This document shows, piece after piece, positions 55,002 to 64,000 of a stretch of DNA of 64,000 nucleotides (the stretch's first letter is position 1; each line of letters begins with the position of its first letter). This DNA comes from Ficedula albicollis. Taxonomy: Eukaryota; Chordata; Aves; Passeriformes; Muscicapidae. The DNA is taken from contig NC_021673.1 of NCBI RefSeq assembly GCF_000247815.1, positions 35,722,194-35,786,193 on the forward strand, given 5' to 3'. Position numbers and translations under genes: made by a program. The notes under the pieces are model-generated. The model worked only from the letters and a program-made list of their open reading frames with translations, searched no databases and had not been told where the DNA came from.

Positions 55002-56249
55002 TTTACATTACTTGTGATAGGGTTTTGATAGTTGTGCTTATTTCTTTAGTGGGCTGCCTGGGTGTTTGGACAGTGGACTAGAATGAACCTGCCCTTTAAC
55101 CTAAGAGGGAGAGGGATCATAGTTTGCAATTCTGGAGGGCAAAACAGTGCCTTGTTCCATCTCATAATGCTAACTGGAGAGTCAAGAAGTAATCCTATTA
55201 GAAGGCTTCAATAATGTCAGAGGCTAGGAGAATTAAAAAATAAAAAAAAGGATGCATTTTTTCTGTACAGCAAAAAAGTTGAAGGGTAGAACTTATAAAA
55301 TATTTAACTATTTGCAAATCTATACAAAACATTAAAAATGTATTTTGTTGATTTAGGTTTATATGTATGCCTAATACAGAGGAAACACATCTTAGTGATT
55401 TTCTTTCTGAGAATGGTTTTTTCTTTTGTAATAAAAATTATTTATGCGTGGTCTCAAACCCTTAAACAAAAAGCAAAAGTAGCTGAATCTCTGCAAAAAG
55501 CAATTTAGTTCACCTACAGCTGAAGCTGTTCCTTTTCAATGCCATCTCAAACAAAAGAAAAGCAATCAGGTTGCATGGTCATGGAGCCATTCGCTACAGC
55601 TGCACAAGTTTAGCAGTGGGAATGGGTGTTTCCTTCCAAATATGATGCTTCCTTCTCTGAAAATAAAACTGGGGGATGAGCGGGAATTTACTAGGCCTGA
55701 TTTACTCAGAAATGTAAATAAGTTTCTAAAAATTAATTTTTTGTGGCTTTAGGACAAGTTTTTTGTTGACATTGCTGTTTTCAGTAAACTACTTAAAGTG
55801 TATATAGTTAAAGACTTGAGATTATCTAAAAGTTTCCAACCAGGAATTTGTACTGACCTAAATACATGGTGGGTTTTTTTCCCTAAACCCATTTAACTCA
55901 AGCCAATGCAACTCCTTTGTACAAAAAATCTTTGTATAATCACTTAACAAAAACAGGCATTAATAAGTACCCAGGCAAGGTGCAATATCCTTTAGAAATC
56001 TTTTCATCCTAAAATGAATAGAAGCTAGATTACTGGTGTGATCAGAAAGAGAAAAAATCATTAGAGAAGTAAAATAAAGAACACATACAGAAGCCAGGAT
56101 TCTACCTATAGAAAATACCTATAGTACTATCTCAATTCCAGCTGCAAATATCTGCAATATTATTCTGGCCCCATTTAAATCACTGGGAGGGGTGCATGAA
56201 TAATAATCAAAGCAACAGAGAGGTCTCTTCAAATAAAATTTTGAAGGTG

Positions 56250-56482
56250 TGTCAGGAAAGTTTTAGGTTGGATATTAGAAAAAAGATCTTCATCCACAGG
56301 GTGTTTGGACCCTGGAACAGCCCCAGGAAGTGGTCACAGCACCAAGCCTGACAGACTTCCAGAAGCATTTGGAAAATATTCTCAGGCACATGGTGTGACT
56401 CTTGGGGATGATCCTGTGCTGGGCCAGGAGTTGGACTTGATGATCCTCGTGGGTCAGTTCCAAATCAGGATATTCTGAGAGT
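56250..56482 (+). mobile_element. CR1 LINE 3' fragment, plus strand
   Basis: Blocks typical of the last ~230 bp of a CR1: TTTTAGGTTGGATATTAG, GGACCCTGGAACAGCC, CCAGGAAGTGGTCACAGCAC and GGAGTTGGACTTGATGATCC, ending with a diverged tail (GTTCCAAATCAGGATATTCTG). The copy is old and 5'-truncated. Confidence 0.92.
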
Positions 56483-57550
56483 CCATGAAAATCTCCTGAA
56501 GCTTCTTGACATTTTCAATAAGGAAGTGTTAAAAGGGTCCTGATTAATTGCAGAGCTGAATAATAACAAATAAAAATAATTTAAAAGAAAAAAGAAAGAA
56601 GAAAAAAAAAGGGAGAAAAATAGTGTTTTCCCCAGAAATGCAACACCTAGCCCCACCAACAACCATTTCTGGTTTTATTCCACTATGTGAAGTTTTACAA
56701 AAGTTTAGCCTGCTGTATTATATCCACCCCAAACTGCCCTGCACTTGCAAACCTCTACCTACACCTTTATTTGGTATAAAAGTGGTTTGGTTTGCATTTG
56801 GTTAAGGTAGTTGATGTAACACAAACTGAAGTAAGCTCAGCCTGGACCAGATTAAGCCTGATCTCACCACTTCTTGCACAAGGTAATTTGTATCACTTAA
56901 AAAAAAGGTTCCCCCTCGCAGTTCAGATAATTATTCTTGGAAGAATAGTAACCACAAAACTGAAAGCAGCCTTTTGAGAGAGACCTTTGCAGAGACAAGA
57001 AGCCCTCCTATCTTAGAAGGAAATAAACTTCAGAAAAGGCCTTCTCTCCATAAGAGAATGCTCTGCCTTGTCACTGCCAGCCCACATTACTGAACATTGG
57101 TGGTTTTTCGGTTTAGTTGGTTATGTGTGGTGACTGTATGAACATTCATTCTGTGTTTTCTGGAATAATGCTGTGGTGGTAAATGTTAATTTCCCAAATG
57201 CTTAATGGCTTTTAAAATAATCTGAGTGTTTTCAGAGTTTGGCACTTAGTTTCTACCTTCAACACACAAAAGAACCTACAGTGTGCATGATTTTTCATCC
57301 AGGATGACATGTGCTTGCAGTTTAAGAGCCACTAATATCTCCTTCTTCTTTTTTCCCCTCAGATACAATAAATTATTTAAAGGAATATTGAATTTAAAAT
57401 TGAAATTGAAATAATGGCATAAAAGTAATGAGGCCCTAAAAATGAGAGTCTGATCAAGACAGTACTAATTGGAATGCAAAGCCTTTTTGCTTTTCCTCTC
57501 TCTCTCTCATATACATATATATGTATGCATTTGTAGTACATGTATGGTAC
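56483..57550. other. Non-coding stretch, no gene recognised
   Basis: AT-rich sequence. A very strong acceptor motif (CTTCTTCTTTTTTCCCCTCAG, ending 57362) is followed by only short open frames. A CT/AT-rich microsatellite lies at about 57497-57530. A GA/A-rich patch is at 56582-56620. Confidence 0.5.
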
Positions 57551-57692
57551 AGAAAAAAATGTGACAACCTTTACTTGTTACTTGTGAATTTTTGACTCTC
57601 CAGTATAAGGATGCTGACACTAGAAAAATATGTGACAACCTTTACTTGTTACTTGTGAGTTTTTGACTCTCCAGTATAAGGATGCTGACACA
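57551..57692. repeat. Tandem duplication, 2 x 71 bp
   Basis: Units 57551-57621 and 57622-57692 share TGTGACAACCTTTACTTGTT and GACTCTCCAGTATAAGGATG. Two internal substitutions were noticed. The second copy ends almost at the start of the neighbouring CR1 fragment. Confidence 0.95.
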
Positions 57693-58010
57693 GTGTGGTG
57701 GGTTCAGCAGAGGGTAACCAAGATGATCAGGGACTGCTGCACATGATGTGTGGGGTGGTGTACAGGGACAGGAAAAGTGGAAACAGACACAAATCAGATA
57801 ATGGGAAATACTGATTAGATATTAGGAAAAGCTTTTTCACCGTGAGGGTGGTCAAGTTCTGGAACTGGTGCCCAGAGAGGGTGGGAAATATCCATCCCTC
57901 TGAGAGAACCTGAATTTGGCTGGACAAAGCTCCAAGAAAACTGCCCTTGGTTGGTACTGGGGTAGACAGAGACCTCTTCTGATCTAAATTATTCTGTGAT
58001 TTTGTGGTTT
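57693..58010 (+). mobile_element. CR1 LINE 3' fragment, plus strand
   Basis: Typical CR1 blocks: GGTGGGTTCAGCAGAGGGTAA, TTAGGAAAAGCTTTTTCACC, GAACTGGTGCCCAGAGAGG and GGGTAGACAGAGACCTCTTC, ending TAAATTATTCTGTGATTTTG. Moderately diverged and 5'-truncated. Confidence 0.93.
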
Positions 58011-61000
58011 TAATGATGCATAACACACTATTCCATGAATATTCTAAGCCTTAGTAATAAGGCAGTTCTAGCCAGTTTTTCTCTTCTTGAAAGGTTTTTT
58101 AAAATCTCCAAAACTGAAAAAAAAAAGATTGTGACTCTTCACTACACAGTAAAGCTGACCCAAGAAATATTATGAGCAATGGTTGGCAACATACAGCATG
58201 GGATCATTATGTTTAGAAATATGATTACTATTTTTAAAACTCCTGTTATGAGCCATATTTATTAAAGTTACTTTTATCAGTCGGTTACTGAGACAGATGA
58301 TGGCACCATTCAAGTTATCTGGCCAAGGCTTCTTTCATGAAATACTATTTTCCTTTGGAAAACCTTTTTCTTTTCTTTCCAGTTAAAAAGCTGGCCTATG
58401 GAATTTTGAGATGTCTGTTGAAATAGTATGTTTAGTGTATTTCACATTCCTTAAGTGTTGTTCATGCTTGTAGTCCCTGGAAACCATGGCAGTTTGGGTT
58501 GCACTGTGGCCTAAGAATATCAGTTTGAACATTTTGTAAGCACAGATTCTTGCCTTTTATATTTTCATTGCAAGTTCCTGTTTAAACTAGAATCCTGGCA
58601 GCTTTTTCTGAAGACGATAAGATGATTTCTTGTGGCATATGTATATTTGAATGGTCTTTTGTAATATGGAAACTGAGCTATAAATGTATTGAGTAAAGCC
58701 TTATTGACCTTCAGGATTTGCTAAATGGCTATGCTGGATTTCATAGACTAGTACCTTTAGCCTCCTAATATCTCCACCTGAGAATGACAATATGATTGAA
58801 GCAAAAATTCTAATTTACTATGAGTAAGTTACATCAATTTCCAGAGAATTCAAGGCCCATGGATGCTTTAAATATGCTAAAACATATTTAAAATATGTAG
58901 GGTCTTAAATATTTTTTTTGCTTTATTTTTTATTGGGGCTTAAATGTGGCTTCATTTTTGTGTCCAAGGTTTTGCAGATAACTGATGATGCATAATTTTT
59001 TTTTTTTTATTTGCATATAGCACACTTTACTTTAAAAAGAATTAAGCTTTACTGTTGAAGAATACGGTCCTTTTTAGCTGTGAGATGGGTGAAAAAAACA
59101 ATCAGAAAAATGTATTGATGTAATCTCTGCATGCAAGATAACTTAAGCAGATCCAGTGTTGGAGGGGCAACAGCAGGTAACACAGGAGCAGCCATTCTTC
59201 AGCGGGTTTCTCAAGGACAGCAGGGGGTACTGCAAACTCAGGTTTGTCTGAGTGGCTCAGAGCAAAAAAATAACCTCCACTGTTACAGAGAACTGCTTTT
59301 CTGCAGATGGGTTTAAGTCCATCTTGACAAGTGTTGGCAAAGACACCAATCCCTGAAAAATATTGTCCTCTATTTATTTACAGGACAGCTGTTGCACTGC
59401 ACTCCTGGCTATACTGGCTGCCTTGACAGCATGCCTGAAAAATCCTATGGGAATAGTTAAATCTCTGCAGAACTTTGGCCTCTCTTGCTGCATGTGTCAT
59501 AGGGTTCAAAACTTTATGTGTTAAGTCTCTTTTTTTGGCTCCTTTGACTCTCATATCGCCTAGACAGAACAGAAAGCACCAAAAGAACAAAGTAGCCTTG
59601 TTGTTCTGGCTTGACTCAGATTAGTAAATTATACCTCACTTGCAGCACTTAACAAATAACACCCACACATAAATGCTAACTTTATTCTCTCTGCTTTGCT
59701 TTCTTGAAATATGAGTTTATTAAATCAAGCTTTGCCTTTCTATTTACGTTTACAAAATACACCTCATGGATACATAACCAAGAACTTGTAAAGTACATCT
59801 GTTTTATGTAAATGATTTGTACAATCAGGTGTTCCATCTTATTCTGAAAGGGGTGGATTGCACATATGTGGCATGAAACTACTTATAAAATAATAAAATT
59901 GTAAGCTCAACTGGATATTATTCAGTTTTTACTCTATAGTACATTTTTAATTTAGTGTATGCCTCACTGTAATTTCAAAAAGGAAAGCTACATAAGAAAT
60001 GGGAGTCTAAACAGAAAGTTTCCTTGGAAAAGCTACAAACCTAAGTACAGTCAAACCGTATAATTACAGAATTAAATTTATTTTAGTTCTGACTCTAGTT
60101 CTGCTGGAACTTCCTTTAGAATCATAGGATAGCATGGCATCATCTTATTTTTCCTTTCATTCATAGATCAAGAATATAAGCTGTTTGACAAGAGAGATTA
60201 TGCACTTCAATTCCAATTTTCGTTTTTATTCAAAATTCAGTGGAGGTTGTAATTCCTGAACTTCTAAAGAAACATTATTTTTTTAGGATTTCTAAATTCC
60301 TAAAGATGTCCTTTCATAAGTTATATGATAGAAAAATGTAGCCTCTGGCTAAGGTTGTTATAAATTGTTATACACTGTACTTTCAACCTGAGATAACTAA
60401 CTGGTCTGATACTCACACAATAATTTGTCATTTGTATATTAAATATAAAATTGGATTCCTACAGGCAAAATACTTGACTTAACTCAGAGGGCAATGAGAA
60501 TTAAAATTCATGGGTCATCACAGGCAGAAGGTGGTGAGTTCCATGACCATTACCTGAGGGCTTTTGGTGTAGGTCAAGCCCAGGAGATGTAGGTGGATAA
60601 GTGATTGCACTACAAATTGCATAACAATAATTTTCTCAGCAGGGATCTTGCATGGATGCTTCCTCTGTCCTAAGAAAACTCCCCAGAGGGGGAAGGATTT
60701 TCTGTGATCCTTGGGTCAAGGGACACAATCAACACCCAAGCAAGATTTCTTCACCTAAGGAATGAGGGACAAGGAGTCTTGAAGTCAGAGGCAATGCAGA
60801 ATCACAGTGATTCATTCTTATCTCACCTCTGCCTGGGGTGAAACAAAACCCTCTAGTCATATCAGATATGAAAAAAGAAAACAAATAAAAGGAATACAGG
60901 AAATTATAAGTGGTGTTTCTTTTTTTTTTTTTTTTCCCTTTGGAGATACTCTAAGAATAGCTACCAGACCATGCAGAGCTAAACTAATTCTACCTATACC

Positions 61001-61084
61001 TGGAAGTATATTCTATATTTATAATTATATAATTCTATATAATTCTATTACTATCCTGAAAAGTGTTCAAGAAAGAACTCAGCA
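58011..61084. other. Non-coding stretch, T-rich, no gene recognised
   Basis: Line 58921-58980 has 11 A against 29 T. It contains T tracts near 58997 and at 60920-60935 (T16). A strong acceptor motif (CCTTTTTCTTTTCTTTCCAG, ending 58382) is followed by a short open stretch KKLAYGILRCLLK and a possible donor A|GTATGT, but nothing links it to a gene. No repeats or RNAs recognised. Confidence 0.5.
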
Positions 61085-61180
61085 CGGCACTTAGTGCTGT
61101 GGTTTAGTTGTTATGGTGGTGTTTGATCAATAGTTTGACTTGGTGATCCTGGACTCTTTCCAACATTAATGGTTCTATAC
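61085..61180 (+). mobile_element. CR1-type 3' end, plus strand
   Basis: GTGCTGTGGTTTAGTTGTTATGGTGGTGTTTGATC, continued by TTTGACTTGGTGATCCTGG and TTTCCAACATTAATGGTTC, matches the end of a CR1 subfamily in which the final block is GGTCTTTTCCAACCTTAATGATTC. Short and diverged. Confidence 0.82.
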
Positions 61181-62048
61181 ATAAGAATTTGGAGGAAATA
61201 ACTGCCTTGATTGCTTCAGAGGTGAAGCAGCTGAAGTGACAGTGTCAGGGGTTCAAGCCTGGCAACATACAAAGAAACATTACAATGTTAAGCTTTCAAA
61301 ATGAAGCTGGCCTCATTCAGGGAATGTCAAAATTAAGGCTACAACAAGCATAAATTAATCCTGAAGTACCACACTTATAAACCAGTGGTCTGTAAACTAC
61401 TGATGGACTACAAAGCTTATTCCTGTATGTACTGCAAAGAACCAAAATGGCCAAACCCAAACTTTGTGTTGAGTTATTTACTTAGATAAAGCAATCACGG
61501 GAGTGCTGCAAAAGGGAGTCCTGGGATTTTTTTCATGAAGCTTAGGTGGACCTTTGACTAAAACATAAAAAAGCACCTTTATGATGATATTTCATGTAAT
61601 ATCTTTGTGACACAAGCAGGGGGAGAAATAGAACTCCTGGAACCAGTCCAGTGTGTTAGAAAGAGTAGCTTACTGTTTGCCCAATGCAATAAGAGAATTA
61701 CAGAAAAAAATACTGTGTGATAGCCTGCTTTCTGCTATGCATAGAGGGTCAGAGTTAATTCTGACATTTTTAGTATTTATTACATAGGCAACTTAACTTA
61801 ATTAACATTGTTTTGACTGCAGCAAAATTATGAACAACTGAAAGCAGAAATTTGAAACAGAGTATTAGAGTTGTGTATAAACTTGTTTGTCACAGCCCTG
61901 TAGGAAGAAAGAAAAGAAACAAAGAGAAAAAAGCAGATACCTGATGTAGCAGTTCAGTTGGTAAACTACATTTACCACCCAACTAATACTCCATATGGAG
62001 TATTGGATCTAAATCTTAATTAATTTCTCAAACTGGATAATGTATGAC
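61181..62048. other. Non-coding stretch before the LTR
   Basis: No gene recognised. A tRNA-like B-box word (GGGTTCAAGCCTGG, about 61249-61262) occurs without a convincing A box. A perfect 20-bp palindrome lies at 61985-62004 (half-site AATACTCCAT). Confidence 0.5.
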
Positions 62049-62335
62049 TGTGGTGGTTTAACATTGGCTAGATACCAGGTGCCCACTAAAGCCACTCTAT
62101 CACTTCACTCCTCAACTGGACAGGGGAAAGAAAATAAAATGAAAGGCTCATGCATGAATTGAGACACAGACAGGGAGAGATTAATTAATGAATGATGGGC
62201 AAAATGAATTAATGAAATGGGCAAAACAAACTTGACTTGGGGAAATTAATTGAATTTATTACCAACCAGAATCAGGGCAGTAATACAAGGAAAATAAATT
62301 GTAAAAACACCTTTCTCCCACCTCTCCTTCTTTCA
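62049..62335 (+). mobile_element. Partial LTR of an endogenous retrovirus (ERVL-like)
   Basis: Starts with the LTR terminus TG (TGTGGTGGTTTAACATTGGC). It continues with ATACCAGGTGCCCACTAAAGCC, CTCCTCAACTGGACAGGGG, GAAAGGCTCATGCATG and GACTTGGGGAAATTAATTGAATTTATTACC, a layout I remember for passerine ERV LTRs. Similarity stops near 62335 at CTCCTTCTTTCAA, so the 3' part of the LTR is missing, and no internal gag, pol or env sequence is present. It is an old, truncated solo-type remnant with no coding capacity. The subfamily name is uncertain. Confidence 0.72.
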
Positions 62336-62342
62336 AATGTCC

Positions 62343-62417
62343 CACAGAATTAGGTCACTTGGTTTTAGAGCATGATGCTAATAATGCCAAGGTTGCGGGC
62401 TCAATCTCTGTGTTGAT
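62343..62417 (+). mobile_element. tRNA-Ile-like SINE head (or tRNA-Ile pseudogene)
   Basis: About 74 bases align by eye along the whole length of a tRNA-Ile(AAT): TTAGGTCACTTGGTTTTAGAG (D-arm, A box), CATGATGCTAATAATGCC (anticodon arm, with the AAT anticodon still at 62380-62382), then AAGGTTGCGGGCTCAATCTC (variable loop, T-arm, B box). The acceptor stem does not pair (CACAGAA at the 5' side against GTTGATG) and several conserved positions are changed, so it is not a functional tRNA. A SINE of the TguSINE1 type, which has a tRNA-Ile head, is the likely source, though no CR1-like tail is evident downstream. Confidence 0.7.
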
Positions 62418-64000
62418 GATATCTGTAGGCTAGTGAGGATACTTCCCATATTTACACCTGTTACAAGCCCTTCCAAATAATTTGTCTGCAGATTTTGATA
62501 TTAGCACAGTTTCTTCTGTAAACTGTGCCGTGATGAGAATATTTGAATAGTTCGGTGCACACAACCTTCACCTTATCTAGCATTATCTTGCAGTGTCAAG
62601 AAATGTGGGGTTTAATCTGACTAAAAAGATATTTTCTTAAACACAGTTTTGTTTTTTGGAATCAGATCACTTCCCTCTTGAGTCAGTGGAAAACTCTTTC
62701 AAATTTAAGCAGAACTTGGACTGAAGCTTTAGCACAAGCATGTGCTTCTTTTTCATTGTATGCCTGTTAGATTAAAGCATAAGAATAAAACACACAGTAG
62801 AGTGTTAACATTAAATAAAAGGAACCTTTGAGATCAGATGTTTTACTGTTTACTCAAAGGCATTTATGGTAACATACATAGCAGATAGGCAGTGGGACTG
62901 GGAGTTTTTTGTAATGTTTTAGTGCAGAGAACATAGCCATGCTGCATGGAAGATGTACAGTCTGCATTTGCTAGAAGGGGCAGCTGATGGTCATAGGCTT
63001 TTCTAGTTAAGGAACCTGGAACTAGCTTAGCAGACATCTAACCTTCATCTCTCAGGCTATACACTTTATTCTCCACATCATTGTACCACCCAGTTTGGCA
63101 ATGTTTCTGTCATCCTTTTTAAGGAAAGATCACAATTGCCAGATTGCCTTAGTAGGAAAGCTGCAGGTCCAGACTATTTCCCCAAGGAATGCTCTGGTGG
63201 CAACTGGCAGGATCCCAGATGACTTGCCCCAAAACTGAGTTTGCTCTAGAAAATTTAAAATGTAAAAGGACTGATCCAGAACTCAAGCACATTAAAGAAA
63301 GAGGAAAGACGCTAAAAATTTTTGGCACAGCAGTTAAGTAGCTTTCTAGGAGTGTAAGTGAATATAGGTGGATACTACCCCACTGGAGTGAGGGACTGCT
63401 TTAACGTGGACTTCAAGGATATCATGGTGATCTCCATAAGTGAAGAAAGTCTCTGTAAGCACATGATCCCAGCCATGCATGTCTTATTCCTGCAAATAAT
63501 GAATCCCTTTCCAAACTAGTATCCTTTCAAATGGTTACGTACCTGTGATTTTCTCTGTGTATAAAGACTTAGCTTATGTTTGAGCTAATTCACTGCTGGT
63601 CAATATTTTAAAGTTTCTGTCACAAGGCCAAGGATTTAATTGTCTCTTTGCTTACCAGTCCCTTCAGAGAGACTGAAGCATGTGGGAGTAAAAGTGTATA
63701 TGTCATTCCTTCCTATGGATGACTGAAGGACCTCCAAATCTCCATAACCATTGATATAACACTGTTCAGCTACTAAAAATTGCACTATCTTTAAGAGGAA
63801 AAAGTAGAATTCCCTTCATGTTCCTAACTTGCAGTCTTCTGAATAAAATACTTGCTTTCTCAGATGAGGTTTCTCTTAAGAGATATCGTTCCTTTTTTTC
63901 CTTCTGTATTTAATAATTTCGTCATCCATTATGTAGTCCATCTGCCCTCTTGTGGTTTCCTTTTTGATCTTTCCACTTCTACTTTGCATTTTTCAGAGAC
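62418..64000. other. Non-coding stretch to the window end, no gene recognised
   Basis: T-rich on the + strand (line 63541-63600: 13 A, 25 T), consistent with continuing intron of a plus-strand unit. No exon, RNA gene or repeat family recognised. Confidence 0.5.

Larger units (their letters stand above)
47000..56249. other. Non-coding stretch, T-rich on the + strand, no gene recognised
   Basis: Line 52321-52380 has 11 A against 23 T, and line 55741-55800 has 14 A against 26 T. The reversed skew suggests plus-strand transcription, i.e. intron. It holds the 48281 duplication, a 16-bp AAAC microsatellite near 51004-51022, a (CA/TA) microsatellite at 54914 and one weak terminal-exon candidate (50078). 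Isolated strong acceptor motifs occur (TTTTTCCTCCTTTCTCCAG ending 52375, and TTTTTTTCATTTCAG ending 53511), but neither is followed by a convincing exon. Confidence 0.5.

Noticed and set aside
52357..58422. Isolated strong 3' splice-site motifs ending at 52375, 53511, 57362 and 58382
   Set aside because: T-rich intron-like sequence yields such motifs often. None is followed by a well-bounded open frame with a good donor.
61205..61275. tRNA-like sequence with B-box word GGGTTCAAGCC
   Set aside because: No matching A box at the right distance and no cloverleaf pairing could be drawn, so it is not called a tRNA or SINE.

Overview
This window is vertebrate nuclear DNA, almost certainly from a bird and probably a passerine. 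The evidence is the set of interspersed repeats: several 5'-truncated CR1 LINE copies whose 3' ends carry the typical avian TTCCAACCCAAACCATTCTATGA-like tail, two fragments resembling a tRNA-Ile-headed, CR1-tailed SINE of the TguSINE1 type, and one partial endogenous-retrovirus LTR that begins TGTGGTGGTTTAAC. AT-rich, CpG-poor sequence with rare CpG-rich patches fits the same reading. I found no complete protein-coding gene, no rRNA and no intact tRNA. Nearly all open frames here are chance ORFs in non-coding DNA or artefacts of low-complexity repeats.

Layout. 1-9.5 kb: AT-rich, A-over-T skewed, unannotated non-coding DNA. 9.54-10.77 kb: a CpG-rich patch followed by a polypurine minisatellite, with 31 copies of a GGGAAAA heptamer and then about nine copies of a 67-bp unit. 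10.8-41 kb: non-coding sequence with a SINE fragment (11.1 kb), minus-strand CR1 copies (22.4 and 38.6 kb), many short tandem duplications, a CpG-enriched patch (27.4-27.8 kb) and two small C/G homopolymer blocks (27.3 and 31.8 kb). 40.1-43.9 kb: a 594/595-bp tandem duplication, then a CpG island interrupted by an uninterrupted 2,089-base G run. The run is almost certainly an assembly or sequencing artefact standing in for real GC-rich sequence. 43.9-64 kb: T-over-A skewed non-coding DNA with plus-strand CR1 copies (46.3, 56.25, 57.7 and 61.1 kb), a (CA/TA) microsatellite, a partial LTR (62.05 kb) and a tRNA-Ile-like SINE fragment (62.35 kb).

The main functional inference is that strand composition flips at the CpG island. 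The + strand is A-rich to its left and T-rich to its right. In vertebrates that is the expected footprint of two transcription units diverging from a bidirectional CpG-island promoter. On that reading the left 41 kb is mostly intron of a minus-strand gene and the right 20 kb mostly intron of a plus-strand gene. The first exon or exons would be hidden under the G run, which is followed directly by a splice-donor-like G|GTGAGC. Two candidate exons with good splice signals are listed at low confidence.

The second notable feature is about a dozen near-identical tandem duplications of 16-116 bp, plus the 594-bp one, scattered through otherwise unique sequence. They are either unmerged allelic contig ends in the assembly or products of a real local duplication process. 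Reads would decide between these.
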